From Bacteroidaceae bacterium (lineage in GTDB: Bacteria; Bacteroidota; Bacteroidia; Bacteroidales; Bacteroidaceae): a stretch of DNA of 64,000 nt. Below are positions 42,305-50,535 of the stretch, in pieces. The notes beneath the pieces are model-generated. The model had not been told where the DNA came from. It did no database searches and worked only from the letters and a program-made list of their open reading frames with translations. A program made the position numbers and the translations under genes. The first letter of the stretch is position 1. The number at the start of each line of letters is the position of its first letter. The stretch covers positions 1-64,000 of the forward strand of contig JAFYNL010000041.1 of assembly GCA_017548075.1 (NCBI GenBank), read 5' to 3'.

Positions 42305-42961
42305 TTATTGCTTCAGCCATTCAAGGAGTTCACCTTCGCTGGTCATCACAAAGCGAAAAGCCTGAGCGCGACTTTGATTGTACCAGTTCTCTATGTATTG
42401 AAGCGTTTCGTCGGTTTTGTTCTCTTGCAAATGTTGCAGGGAAGCGTTGCTAATGACGAGCACATCTGTGGTATCGTCGATATAAGTGTTGGCATAAATG
42501 CCCCTATTGCCAAGCATTTGGTAAAGCTTTGGCTGCACATCGGAAGCAAGATAAAGTTCCTTCATATAGAGCGTATTCTCGCCTTTCTCGAGTTGCAACT
42601 TGGCTCCAAGATAATGTTGAAGCGTCAAGCGAAGGGACTTGCTGATTTGCTCTGGAACAATATACGAGCTATAATGCCCTTGCAGAATGCTTTCGAGGTC
42701 GTTCTCGTTCAGGACTTTTGGGTTGTAACCATTAAAGGAAAGCCCTTCAAGACGCTCTAAGTCTGCTGACGAAACATCTTTGCCAAGCACGACATAATGC
42801 AGGTTACGACTCAAGCCTTGCTTCACTTCTGCTCCAAGAGCCTGAAGTTTTTGCTGCAAGGCCTTACTTGACTGACGAAAGCTTCCAAGCAAACAGAGGC
42901 AACGACCCGAGAAAGGTGTTTCCTGCTGGAAGTCCGCATCACTAAAGAGTTCGTACTGCAT
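42305..42961 (-). CDS. BRCT-domain protein of unknown role
   Basis: The 218-residue protein begins with a region like a BRCT domain (residues 17-95: PFSGRCLCLLGSFRQSSKAL, LGAEVKQGLSRNLHYVVLGK), as in bacterial ligase and DNA polymerase III epsilon-associated proteins. The rest (100-218) has no motif I recognise. BRCT domains bind phospho-groups or DNA ends, so a role near DNA metabolism is possible but not shown. It lies 10 nt after the BACON-like lipoprotein gene and 12 nt before the DUF554 gene, so the three probably share a transcript. Confidence 0.65.
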   Translation of the reverse strand: MQYELFSDADFQQETPFSGRCLCLLGSFRQSSKALQQKLQALGAEVKQGLSRNLHYVVLGKDVSSADLERLEGLSFNGYNPKVLNENDLESILQGHYSSYIVPEQISKSLRLTLQHYLGAKLQLEKGENTLYMKELYLASDVQPKLYQMLGNRGIYANTYIDDTTDVLVISNASLQHLQENKTDETLQYIENWYNQSRAQAFRFVMTSEGELLEWLKQ

Positions 42962-42971
42962 AATGACTTAA

Positions 42972-43679
42972 CTACTCTTCCTCTTTCTTGGCAGGAAGCT
43001 GACGAACAACAATCTCATTAGTCACTCCGTTACAGGTAAGCTTCAGTTTCGTATCGCGACCTTCCTCTGTATCAGTATTTGGAACAAGTGTGAGATACAC
43101 CTTATGCTTTCCCTTGAGGTCGGTTGTCTTGTCGAGAGAGATCCAGTCGGGCTGTTCTCCATCGAACACAAGGTCCCAATTGTTCTGCACAGTAAAGCAG
43201 ATAGAGTCGCTTGTCCAATGAGCACTATCAACTAACTCGAAGTGTGCAACCTCGGGAATGCCGCTTTGCTCGTCAAGCCAGGTGTCGGCAGTAAAGGCAG
43301 GATGCGTGATCTTAAGGATGCCCAACTGAACAAAAGGAGATGAGTAGGAGTACTTGTACGACTGAACAAGCACTGTGCCACAACGCGTCTTTCCAGTAGT
43401 ATTGGGCTGAATCTTCAGGAATACTTTGCAAAGATAACCTATTGAATAGTTATAATCCAAATCCATATGCGAATCACCATCAACGGTTATCCAATTGTCT
43501 TTAGGCGTTACTGTCCAACTGTCGAAAGTATAGAACTGCAAAGAATCTACAGTATGATCGGCATAAAGGATAATTGAACTACCTACAGGACTGAGTTCAT
43601 GTCTTTCGGGGTCACTAATGCAAGAAGCGAAAATAGGAAGTAAACTGCATGCAAGCAGCAAGGTCTTTAACTTATTCAT
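42972..43679 (-). CDS. Lipoprotein with BACON-like domain
   Basis: The 235-residue protein has a lipoprotein signal (LLPIFASC, Cys 20) and then beta-rich sequence. The stretch DSWTVTPKDNWITVDGDS and the later NNWDLVFDGEQPDWISLDK are typical of BACON/BACON-2 Ig-like modules, which often end in a VRQ motif, and IVVRQL occurs here. Such proteins are usually on the outer membrane and may bind carbohydrate or mucin. The specific role is unknown. It heads a three-gene unit with its own promoter. Confidence 0.75.
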   Translation of the reverse strand: MNKLKTLLLACSLLPIFASCISDPERHELSPVGSSIILYADHTVDSLQFYTFDSWTVTPKDNWITVDGDSHMDLDYNYSIGYLCKVFLKIQPNTTGKTRCGTVLVQSYKYSYSSPFVQLGILKITHPAFTADTWLDEQSGIPEVAHFELVDSAHWTSDSICFTVQNNWDLVFDGEQPDWISLDKTTDLKGKHKVYLTLVPNTDTEEGRDTKLKLTCNGVTNEIVVRQLPAKKEEE

Positions 43680-43703
43680 TATATTATATGATATGTTTCA
43701 GCC

Positions 43704-43734
43704 GACAAAGTTAGCCAAAAAGCCACATTCTGCA
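43704..43734 (-). promoter_or_regulatory. Promoter of the lipoprotein/BRCT/DUF554 unit
   Basis: On the minus strand TTTG, 19 nt and TAACTTTG, 24 nt before the ATG. It is divergent from the candidate promoter at 43777. Confidence 0.7.
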
Positions 43735-43776
43735 AAATCTTTTGGCTGGAAGTTTTCATGTTTCGAAAGAAATGTG

Positions 43777-43784
43777 TATATTTG
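43777..43784 (+). promoter_or_regulatory. -7 box directly before a GTG start
   Basis: TATATTTG fits the -7 consensus. A transcription start 5-7 nt later would fall at or next to the GTG at 43789, giving a leaderless messenger. No TTTG lies 19-20 nt upstream, only a T-rich stretch. Confidence 0.5.
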
Positions 43785-43788
43785 CGAT

Positions 43789-44136
43789 GTGAAAAACATC
43801 TACCATAGAGACATTATTGAGATTCTGCTTGAATGCGGGAGGGAAGGACTGCGCATCAAGAACATCGCTCGCAGAATCTACAATAGGCATGTCGATTTCT
43901 TCGTTAAAGATATTGATTACAGCGAGATTCGAGATGCTATCGGGCATTATCTGTGGGATCAAAGCAAACGGAATGAGTCGCCTTTTGTGCACACTCGTTA
44001 CGGCACTTATGCCATCAAACCCGACTTTGCCATTCAGCTTGACCTTTTCCTCGACTTTGTGTATCGAACTGAGACACACAAAGAAGTGGCAAAGCCACAA
44101 AGCGGACCTCGCCACATTCAATTGGAATTGTTCTAG
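43789..44136 (+). CDS. Winged-helix (HARE-HTH-like) protein
   Basis: The 115-residue product contains a winged-helix-like fold (RDIIEILLECGREGLRIKNI, NRHVDFF, YSEIRDAIGHYLWDQ and the hairpin SPFVHTRYGTYAIK), similar to HB1/ASXL restriction-endonuclease HTH domains. A DNA-binding or protein-binding role is likely. The start is uncertain: GTG at 43789 follows a -7 box by four bases (leaderless), and an ATG at 43693 would add 32 residues but lies upstream of the -7 box and overlaps the divergent promoter. It ends ARHIQLELF-like (RHIQLELF). The MaoC-like gene converges 3 nt away. Confidence 0.6.
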   Translation: MKNIYHRDIIEILLECGREGLRIKNIARRIYNRHVDFFVKDIDYSEIRDAIGHYLWDQSKRNESPFVHTRYGTYAIKPDFAIQLDLFLDFVYRTETHKEVAKPQSGPRHIQLELF

Positions 44137-44139
44137 GGT

Positions 44140-44607
44140 TTACTGTTTGAAGTAGTAAATGAAAGTTGCCAACCCTTCGAGGGCTTTCTTTCCTGTTTCC
44201 TGAATCTCGATGCTGAACTTGATGGTTGTCTTGATGGCTCCACGAAGGTTGACGAGTTCCTCCAGTTTGGTTGTCATGCGAATGTGCTGACCGCTCAATA
44301 CTGGCATAGCGAACTTCATACGGTCCATTCCATAGTTCATCATGCGTTCCAGATTGTTCACCTCAATTATCTGGTCCCAAAGATAAGGCAACATGCTCAA
44401 AGTCAGGTAGCCGTGGGCGATGGTTTGGCCAAAAGGACTCTCCTTCTTTGCCTTCTCTGTATCTACATGAATCCATTGGTGGTCGAGTGTCGCATCAGCA
44501 AACATATTGATGCGTTCCTGGCTAAGTTCCACATAATCGCTAACGCCCAGCTCTTGTCCTACATATTGCTGGAAGTCCTCAAAGGAATTGATTACTACTT
44601 TACTCAT
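44140..44607 (-). CDS. MaoC-like hotdog dehydratase
   Basis: The 155-residue hotdog-fold protein resembles (R)-specific enoyl-CoA hydratases. DATLDHQWIHVDTEKAKKE has the catalytic Asp-His pair, and FGQTIAHGYLTLSMLP continues the hydratase motif. It probably hydrates or dehydrates a 3-hydroxyacyl-CoA. An alternative ATG five codons upstream (44622) is equally possible, and a -7 box (TATCTTTG, minus strand, 44639-44646) lies just before both. It stands as a single gene between convergent and divergent neighbours. Confidence 0.85.
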   Translation of the reverse strand: MSKVVINSFEDFQQYVGQELGVSDYVELSQERINMFADATLDHQWIHVDTEKAKKESPFGQTIAHGYLTLSMLPYLWDQIIEVNNLERMMNYGMDRMKFAMPVLSGQHIRMTTKLEELVNLRGAIKTTIKFSIEIQETGKKALEGLATFIYYFKQ

Positions 44608-44690
44608 AATGTTATTCGTCATTTAATCATTTTCGCTGCAAAGATACAAAATAATCTCCAATCTCTAACCCTTAATCCATAATTTATTTC

Positions 44691-44698
44691 TACCTTTG
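44691..44698 (+). promoter_or_regulatory. -7 box directly before the GTG start of the PLD gene
   Basis: TACCTTTG is a perfect -7 box and lies five bases before the GTG at 44704, so transcription would start at the initiation codon. A -33 box is not evident. Confidence 0.55.
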
Positions 44699-44703
44699 CA
44701 CCC

Positions 44704-45930
44704 GTGAATAGCAAAAGAGTCTTTCTACTTGCCTTCGCTCTTCTAAGTTGTATGCTTGGCTGGAGTGAGAATGCTGCAGAGCGCACCAAACGCGACTTTG
44801 TGCAGTTGGGACTCCCTTTGTACGAAGGCAATGAGGTGGTCATTCTGCCTACTGCCGAGATTAAGTTCCGCGACCTTTTCGAGGCAGTTGAGCAGGCTGA
44901 GAAGTACATCTATCTGGATTACTTCAAGTTCCAGCAAGACAGTATTTGCGACGCTTTCCTGGCGAAACTCAAGAGAAAGGCACAGCAAGGGGTTGACGTT
45001 CGCATCATCTTCGACAGTTTTGGCAACAAGAGTAGCGACTTGCCGCTGTCCGATACCCTGCAGTCACGCATTCGAGAGTCTGGCATACAGATAGCTGCTT
45101 TCGATCCCGTTCGCTTTCCCTGGATCAATCATCTCATGCATCGCAACCACCACAAGATAGCCGTCATCGACGGAAAGATTGTCTATACTGGCGGCATGAA
45201 TGTGGCCGACTACTACCTTCACGGCAAGCCGAAGGTGGGCAAATGGCGCGATATGCACATTCGTATGAGCGGACCAGTTGTGGAGGCCTACGAAGAACTG
45301 TTCTGGAGGATGTGGGAAAAGCAGGAGAAAGAGACAAGAAACAAGGAGAATAGTCAAGTTTCGCAGGCAAAAGGACAATGTACCGTTGCCTTTGCAAGCC
45401 GTTGGCCTCGAGAGACTCCAGACATCATGCGAAAGACTTACGCAATCGCCATCGATAACGCTGAACAGTTAGTACAGATTGTGAACCCTTATGCCATGCT
45501 CTTCGGAGAAGTTCGAGCCGCTCTTCGCAGAGCATTAGAGCGAGGCGTCAGAGTGCAGTTCATGGTCTCTACAAGGAGCGATGGAAAGGTAAACGACGAT
45601 GTTATCGGCCTTGAAATGCGCAAACTTATGAAGCGCGGAGCTGAGGTCTATTACTACAACGACGGCTTCCATCACAGCAAGGTCATGATGATAGACAGCC
45701 TCTTCTGCACTGTCGGAACCACGAACCTTGATGCGCGTTCACTTTGTTTCGACTATGAAGTGAATGCTTTCGTCTTCGATCCTGTTACGACACAAAAGTT
45801 GCAGGAGATCTTTTACAACGATATCAAGAACCATAGCACCTTGCTTACGCCCGAAGTCTTCAAGGAGCGTTTCCCCTTGAAACGTCGCATCCGAGGCCGC
45901 TTCTTTACCATCTCCAAAAGATTCCTCTAA
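44704..45930 (+). CDS. Phospholipase D-family protein (cardiolipin-synthase-like)
   Basis: The 408-residue product has two PLD HKD motifs, HHKIAVIDGKIVYTGGMN (near residue 150) and HHSKVMMIDSLFCTVGTTNLD (near residue 320), as in cardiolipin synthases, which join two phosphatidyl groups. The GTG start gives a signal sequence with a lipobox-like LLSC (Cys 16), so unlike typical cardiolipin synthases with two N-terminal helices it may be a periplasmic or membrane-anchored lipoprotein. A TACCTTTG box lies five bases upstream, suggesting a leaderless transcript. Array H begins at its stop codon. Substrate is inferred from family only. Confidence 0.85.
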   Translation: MNSKRVFLLAFALLSCMLGWSENAAERTKRDFVQLGLPLYEGNEVVILPTAEIKFRDLFEAVEQAEKYIYLDYFKFQQDSICDAFLAKLKRKAQQGVDVRIIFDSFGNKSSDLPLSDTLQSRIRESGIQIAAFDPVRFPWINHLMHRNHHKIAVIDGKIVYTGGMNVADYYLHGKPKVGKWRDMHIRMSGPVVEAYEELFWRMWEKQEKETRNKENSQVSQAKGQCTVAFASRWPRETPDIMRKTYAIAIDNAEQLVQIVNPYAMLFGEVRAALRRALERGVRVQFMVSTRSDGKVNDDVIGLEMRKLMKRGAEVYYYNDGFHHSKVMMIDSLFCTVGTTNLDARSLCFDYEVNAFVFDPVTTQKLQEIFYNDIKNHSTLLTPEVFKERFPLKRRIRGRFFTISKRFL

Positions 45931-46078
45931 GGTAACTCGCAAACGTAACACAGTTAAATCTCAAACGTAACGTGTTATGATTGCAATCGTAACGTGTTAC
46001 GTTGGCCAACTTAACGTGTTATGTTTGGAAACTAAACGTGCCTAGTTGGAAAACCAGACACGCCTAATTATTTAAATA
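45930..46078. repeat. 22-bp tandem repeat array H (6-7 units)
   Basis: Units start at 45947, 45969, 45991, 46013, 46035 and 46057 after a partial one starting at the PLD stop codon. All are exactly 22 nt. The first four have the AACxxxGTTA core, and the last two have the CGTGCCTAG / ACACGCCTA variant. The array fills the whole gap between two convergent genes, ending 5 nt before the stop codon at 46084. Confidence 0.87.
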
Positions 46079-46083
46079 GCCTT

Positions 46084-49000
46084 TTAGAAGCGGCCTCCAC
46101 CACCGCCGAAACCGCCTCCGCCACGGCCTCCACCACCGCCACCAACACGGACATTATACATACCGCCGCCAGGACCACCGCCGCCGAAGCCTGCCTGTCG
46201 AGCCTCTTTATTGCCCATAAGATTGAAGCGATAAATGAAGTGTACCATTACATAGCTATGGATGGCGTTCGTCCAAGTGTCGCTACGATTCGTCGCACTA
46301 TAGTTGCGGTTGATGCTTGAACGCTGCCGAAGGATGTCGTACCATTGCACGCTTACCGTCGCATTCTTCGACTTGAGGAAGGTCTGGCTGAGTTGTGCGT
46401 TCCAGATAAGTTCGTTGGTATTCATCGAAGCATCGTCGTAACCACGGCGGCACTGCTGTGAGATGTCGCTGCTGAACTGCAAGTTCCACGGCGTATTGAT
46501 GACAACATTGCCTCCGTAGTTATAGAACCAAGTGTCGCGATTGCCGTTCCGTTGCATCTCATTGCGAGCATGCTGATAGTTCATGCCACTATTGACACCG
46601 ACCTCAATCAAGTCATTGCGGTAATTGAGTCTAATATTCTCGCCGAGATTGGTACTGCGAGTGGTGGCTTTCTTCAGCAAGTTATTCTCGTCCATGTATT
46701 TGAAGAGGCCGTTCATATCAATGCCATCCGTGATGAACTTCGCGGCTCCAGCGTCGAGATCGCTGCTGATGTAACCTACATTATTAGAGTAGTTGATGTT
46801 CTGATTCCAGTTGAAGTTGAAGTACTTTCCCTTTCCGATAGCGGAGTTGAAGCCCATCCACGCTCCCGTATTCCAGCCTCCGTCGATGTTCATGGGACGG
46901 CTGTAGCTGATGCCCGACGCGGTATCATAGATAGTGGCATTGCTGATAGAACGACGATTAACGTTGGCGTTGGCATTGATGTTCCAGCCCATCTGCTTCT
47001 CCGTAATGTAGTTATTGTAGTCGATATTGAAGCGGTCGCTCCAAGAACTCTTCAATCCTGCGTTACCCGTACTGATGTAAAGCGGATTACTATTGTCCAT
47101 TACTTCAATGAGATTGGTCATCGAAGGCTGCGACATATTGCCGTTGTAGCGGACACGAAGCTGGCTGGTGTTCGATATCTTCCAGCGCAAGTTGAAACGC
47201 GGAGCCCAGTTCTGGATGTGACGAATGACACAAGTATCAACATCTCTCTTTTGGTAATCCATCTCCGTTCGCTGAGGTTGCCAGTTAACACCCGCATTAA
47301 AGAAGAGTTCTCCACCATTCTCGAGCTTATTATTATAGCGAAGCATGAGGTTGACAGACTGGTTAAGTTCCTTATAAGTGGCATACTGGCTGTTCTCTAC
47401 ATCTCGTTGAAGCTGAGTGAAATCAATGCCGTAGTTGATGAAATCCATGCCATTATAGGTTCCGTTATAAAGGTCAAGGGCTGTTACATCTGTGAGACCC
47501 TTCTCCTCCAAAGCTTTCTCGAGTTGATCATAAACCATCATCTCACGGTCGCTATCCTGGAAGCGATACTGCGCCTGATAGCTCAACTGCAAAACAGTTC
47601 CCTTCAAAATTGGTTCTGTATAGCTGATACGACCTTGATAACTATAGTTTTTAGAGGGAGAGAAGGTGTTTTGGTAGTCGGCATTCATATCGTCTCGCTG
47701 GAAGTACTTAACCATCGAGCGACTGAAAGACTCATTGTCGCTCTCACTATACGAGCCATTAAGATTAAGGGTAAGGTTGCGACCAGGAATAACGAGACGG
47801 CGGTTGATTTGCAACTCACCATTGACATTATTGCTATAATTGTTACCATTGTTGAAGCGTTCGTTACCGTTAACACGAATGCCATCCGGGTCACTCATCG
47901 TCGTATACTGTTCAACAGGATCGGTCAAGCCTGCTTCGAAAGGACTTGCATTGAAGGTAACACTATGGCTGTGGGATGAACTGTTGCCGTTCGAATGACT
48001 GAAATTGGGACGGAACAGGACGTTGGTCATGCTGTCGGGGAACCATTCGAGTTGGAAGTTGGCGTTGAAGTTCTGATTCCAGTTCGTGCCTCGATTCTTG
48101 GAGTTAGAGAATTGGCTTGTTCCCGAAGGGAGGAACATCTCGCTGTTAGTGCGACTTTCCGATTTGCTGTCGCTGCTGTTGTAACGCACATTGCCGCCCA
48201 TCTTCAAGAGACCAGCCGAGTATTCAGGCTTGCCATTCTCCCAAGCAAAGGTTGCGCCACCCATCGTACTTGTGACGACGCCGTTGCTGCCTCCACCCCA
48301 ACGGCCTCCGAAGTCATTCGTATTGTTACGGCTGCCGATGACGGACAAGAACTTATTGTCCATGAAACGATTCACATTGAATCTCCCTGAATAACGATCC
48401 TCTGTGCCATAAGCCCCGTCAAAATTGCCGACCCAACCATCTTTCATTCCCTTCTTGACAGAAAGGTCGAGCACGGTTTCCTCTTCGCCATCGTCGATGC
48501 CGGTAATTCGGCTGTAGTCGCTCTTCTTGTCATAAGACTTAAGCTTCTTGATAAGTTTCGAAGGCAAGTTCTTCATCGCCATCTTCGTGTCGTTCTGGAA
48601 GTATTCCTTACCATCGACCATTATCTTGGTGATGCTCTTACCGTTAATCTTGATATTGCCTTCATCATCAACTTCTGCCCCAGGAAGTTTCTTCACGAGT
48701 TCTTCCAACATAGAGCCCTCGGGCATGCGGAAAGCCTCTGCATTGTAAACAAACGTATCCGCACTCATCTCTACCTGAGCCAACTTAGCTGTCACCTCGG
48801 CTTCCTTCAGCATCTTGCTGTCTTCCTGCAAAGTAATGGTGCCAAGATTGATGCTCTTGTCACCTTTTGGTAAAGTAATGTTGCGGGTATAAGTTTGGAA
48901 GCCTATGTAACTGATGCGAAAGATGTAGTTGCCCGACTTGACCGTTGGAAGTTTGAACTTGCCATCAGTATCGGACGAAACGCCAGCAACCAGCACACTA

Positions 49001-49146
49001 TCTTTAGGTTGAAGCAACACGACAGCTGCACCAGGCAAAGGCTCATTCAATGTTCCGTCCATGATAAGGCCACTTACAGTAATCTTTTGTGCCGCAGCCA
49101 CAAGTGTACAAAGACTAAGTATGATGAGGATCGAAAAACGTTTCAC
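46084..49146 (-). CDS. TonB-dependent-receptor-like outer-membrane protein with glycine-rich tail
   Basis: The 1020-residue protein has a signal peptide (TLVAAAQ), then a carboxypeptidase-regulatory-like domain (residues 22-105: GLIMDGTLNEPLPGAAVVLL). A plug-like part follows (LEELVKKLPGAEVDDEGNIK, ITKIMVDGKEYF), then a large barrel rich in Asn and Ser. It resembles the 'outer membrane beta-barrel family' rather than SusC, since no SusD gene is adjacent and there is no clear TonB box. The C-terminus is odd: after the strand YVMVHFIYRFNLMGNKEA comes a tail of about 35 residues, mostly Gly (GGGGPGGGMYNVRVGGGG, RGGGGFGGGGGRF). The transported substrate is unknown. Confidence 0.8.
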   Translation of the reverse strand: MKRFSILIILSLCTLVAAAQKITVSGLIMDGTLNEPLPGAAVVLLQPKDSVLVAGVSSDTDGKFKLPTVKSGNYIFRISYIGFQTYTRNITLPKGDKSINLGTITLQEDSKMLKEAEVTAKLAQVEMSADTFVYNAEAFRMPEGSMLEELVKKLPGAEVDDEGNIKINGKSITKIMVDGKEYFQNDTKMAMKNLPSKLIKKLKSYDKKSDYSRITGIDDGEEETVLDLSVKKGMKDGWVGNFDGAYGTEDRYSGRFNVNRFMDNKFLSVIGSRNNTNDFGGRWGGGSNGVVTSTMGGATFAWENGKPEYSAGLLKMGGNVRYNSSDSKSESRTNSEMFLPSGTSQFSNSKNRGTNWNQNFNANFQLEWFPDSMTNVLFRPNFSHSNGNSSSHSHSVTFNASPFEAGLTDPVEQYTTMSDPDGIRVNGNERFNNGNNYSNNVNGELQINRRLVIPGRNLTLNLNGSYSESDNESFSRSMVKYFQRDDMNADYQNTFSPSKNYSYQGRISYTEPILKGTVLQLSYQAQYRFQDSDREMMVYDQLEKALEEKGLTDVTALDLYNGTYNGMDFINYGIDFTQLQRDVENSQYATYKELNQSVNLMLRYNNKLENGGELFFNAGVNWQPQRTEMDYQKRDVDTCVIRHIQNWAPRFNLRWKISNTSQLRVRYNGNMSQPSMTNLIEVMDNSNPLYISTGNAGLKSSWSDRFNIDYNNYITEKQMGWNINANANVNRRSISNATIYDTASGISYSRPMNIDGGWNTGAWMGFNSAIGKGKYFNFNWNQNINYSNNVGYISSDLDAGAAKFITDGIDMNGLFKYMDENNLLKKATTRSTNLGENIRLNYRNDLIEVGVNSGMNYQHARNEMQRNGNRDTWFYNYGGNVVINTPWNLQFSSDISQQCRRGYDDASMNTNELIWNAQLSQTFLKSKNATVSVQWYDILRQRSSINRNYSATNRSDTWTNAIHSYVMVHFIYRFNLMGNKEARQAGFGGGGPGGGMYNVRVGGGGGGRGGGGFGGGGGRF

Positions 49147-49210
49147 AGTTATGAATTATGAGTTATGATTGATACTGTTTCTTTGACAAGAACTTTTCGC
49201 AAAGGTTTAT

Positions 49211-50530
49211 TTAATAGTCGAAATATACTCTCTTTCCTGTTGGAGCAAGAGGGAAGGTAACTCCGTCCCAAACAAGCTTGCCATTCACCCAAGTCTTCTC
49301 AACTTGCCAGCCAAGAGTACGACCTTCCAAAGGACTCCAGCCACAGCTACTCTCTATGCAATCCTTCGTTATCGTCCAAGACTTCTTACGTACCAAAGTC
49401 AGGTCCGCCCAATAGCCTTCGCGAATGAACCCTCTTTCCTTTATCTTATATAGACGAGCCGGATTGTGGCACATCAGTTCAACAAGCCTTTCGACACTAA
49501 GCACACCTTCTTCCACCAAGTCTAACATCGCAGGCAAAGAGAATTGAACCATCGGCATTCCACTCATCGCTTTGCAACACCCGCCTTCCTTTTCGCTGAG
49601 GAGATGTGGAGCATGATCTGTTCCGACTGTTTGAATGCAACCGTCTGTCAAAGCTCTGCGAAGTGCCTCTCTGTCAGTCTTTGTCTTGATAGCAGGATTG
49701 CATTTGATGCGCGAGCCAAGCGTCTCATAGTCCTCATCCGTGAAGAGCAGGTGCGGCACACAAGCCTCAGCAGTTATCTTGTCATCGTTCGGAGAGAAAA
49801 GACTCAGTTCCTTTGCCGTCGTGATGTGAGCCACATGAAGTCGTGCCCCTTCTTCTTTTGCAAGACGAACTGCAAGATCTGTGCTCTGATAGCAGGCTTC
49901 GTGGTCGCGAATAACAGGATGGAAGCGAACATCTGGGTCTTCCCCGTACTGCCTTTTAATCTCCGCCATATTGGCATTTATGCGGGCTGTGTCCTCGCAA
50001 TGCGTCATAATGAGTGTGGGCGAAGAACGGAATATCTGCCGAAGTTGCTCTTCCTTATCGACGAGCATACCTCCGGTACTGCTGCCCATAAAGAGCTTCA
50101 CACCAGGACACTCAGTTGGGTTGAGCCTTTTGATTTCCTCCAAGTTGTCATTCGTAGCACCAAGATAGAAGCCATAATTCACATGACACTTCCCTTCGGC
50201 AAGGGCATAACGCTCCTTCAAAAGTTGGAGAGTAGTAGTTTGAGGCACGACATTCGGCATATCGAGCACAGTCGTCACGCCCCCTCTAGCAGCGGCTCTC
50301 GTCTCACTCTCCATCGTAGCCTTATGCGTAAGACCAGGCTCACGCATATGAACGTGCTCATCGATGATGCCAGGAAACAGGATAAACTCCTCTTCCCCAC
50401 TTTCGAAGGAGGCAGAAGAGGTCTTCTTAATCTCTGCTATCTTTCCATCCTCAATGCGAACGGACGCCTGATAGCGCTCGCCCTCATTCACAATTGTTAC
50501 ATTCTTTATAACGAAGGAGCCGACTTGCAT
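49211..50530 (-). CDS. pyrC: Dihydroorotase
   Basis: The 439-residue amidohydrolase closes carbamoyl-aspartate to dihydroorotate in pyrimidine synthesis. PGIIDEHVHMREPGLTHKAT holds the first metal-binding His pair. Later His and Asp ligands are seen in THCEDTARIN, RLHVAHITTAKEL and TDGCIQTVGTDHAPHLLSEKE. Length and motifs fit the class I enzyme (the PyrC type of this phylum), rather than allantoinase. It lies 5 nt after an SGNH-hydrolase gene on the same strand, with no obvious functional link. Confidence 0.9.
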   Translation of the reverse strand: MQVGSFVIKNVTIVNEGERYQASVRIEDGKIAEIKKTSSASFESGEEEFILFPGIIDEHVHMREPGLTHKATMESETRAAARGGVTTVLDMPNVVPQTTTLQLLKERYALAEGKCHVNYGFYLGATNDNLEEIKRLNPTECPGVKLFMGSSTGGMLVDKEEQLRQIFRSSPTLIMTHCEDTARINANMAEIKRQYGEDPDVRFHPVIRDHEACYQSTDLAVRLAKEEGARLHVAHITTAKELSLFSPNDDKITAEACVPHLLFTDEDYETLGSRIKCNPAIKTKTDREALRRALTDGCIQTVGTDHAPHLLSEKEGGCCKAMSGMPMVQFSLPAMLDLVEEGVLSVERLVELMCHNPARLYKIKERGFIREGYWADLTLVRKKSWTITKDCIESSCGWSPLEGRTLGWQVEKTWVNGKLVWDGVTFPLAPTGKRVYFDY

Positions 50531-50535
50531 GTGTG

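Noticed and set aside
46552..47979. Long open frame on the strand opposite the outer-membrane protein gene
   Set aside because: It is fully antisense to a well supported gene, has no family motif, promoter or leader, and reflects codon bias. Similar antisense frames at 5756-6970, 7667-8704, 21556-22644, 20298-21266 and 37250-38293 were dropped for the same reason.
46084..49146. A SusC-type transporter
   Set aside because: No adjacent SusD gene exists and the plug/barrel pattern fits the broader outer-membrane beta-barrel family better.
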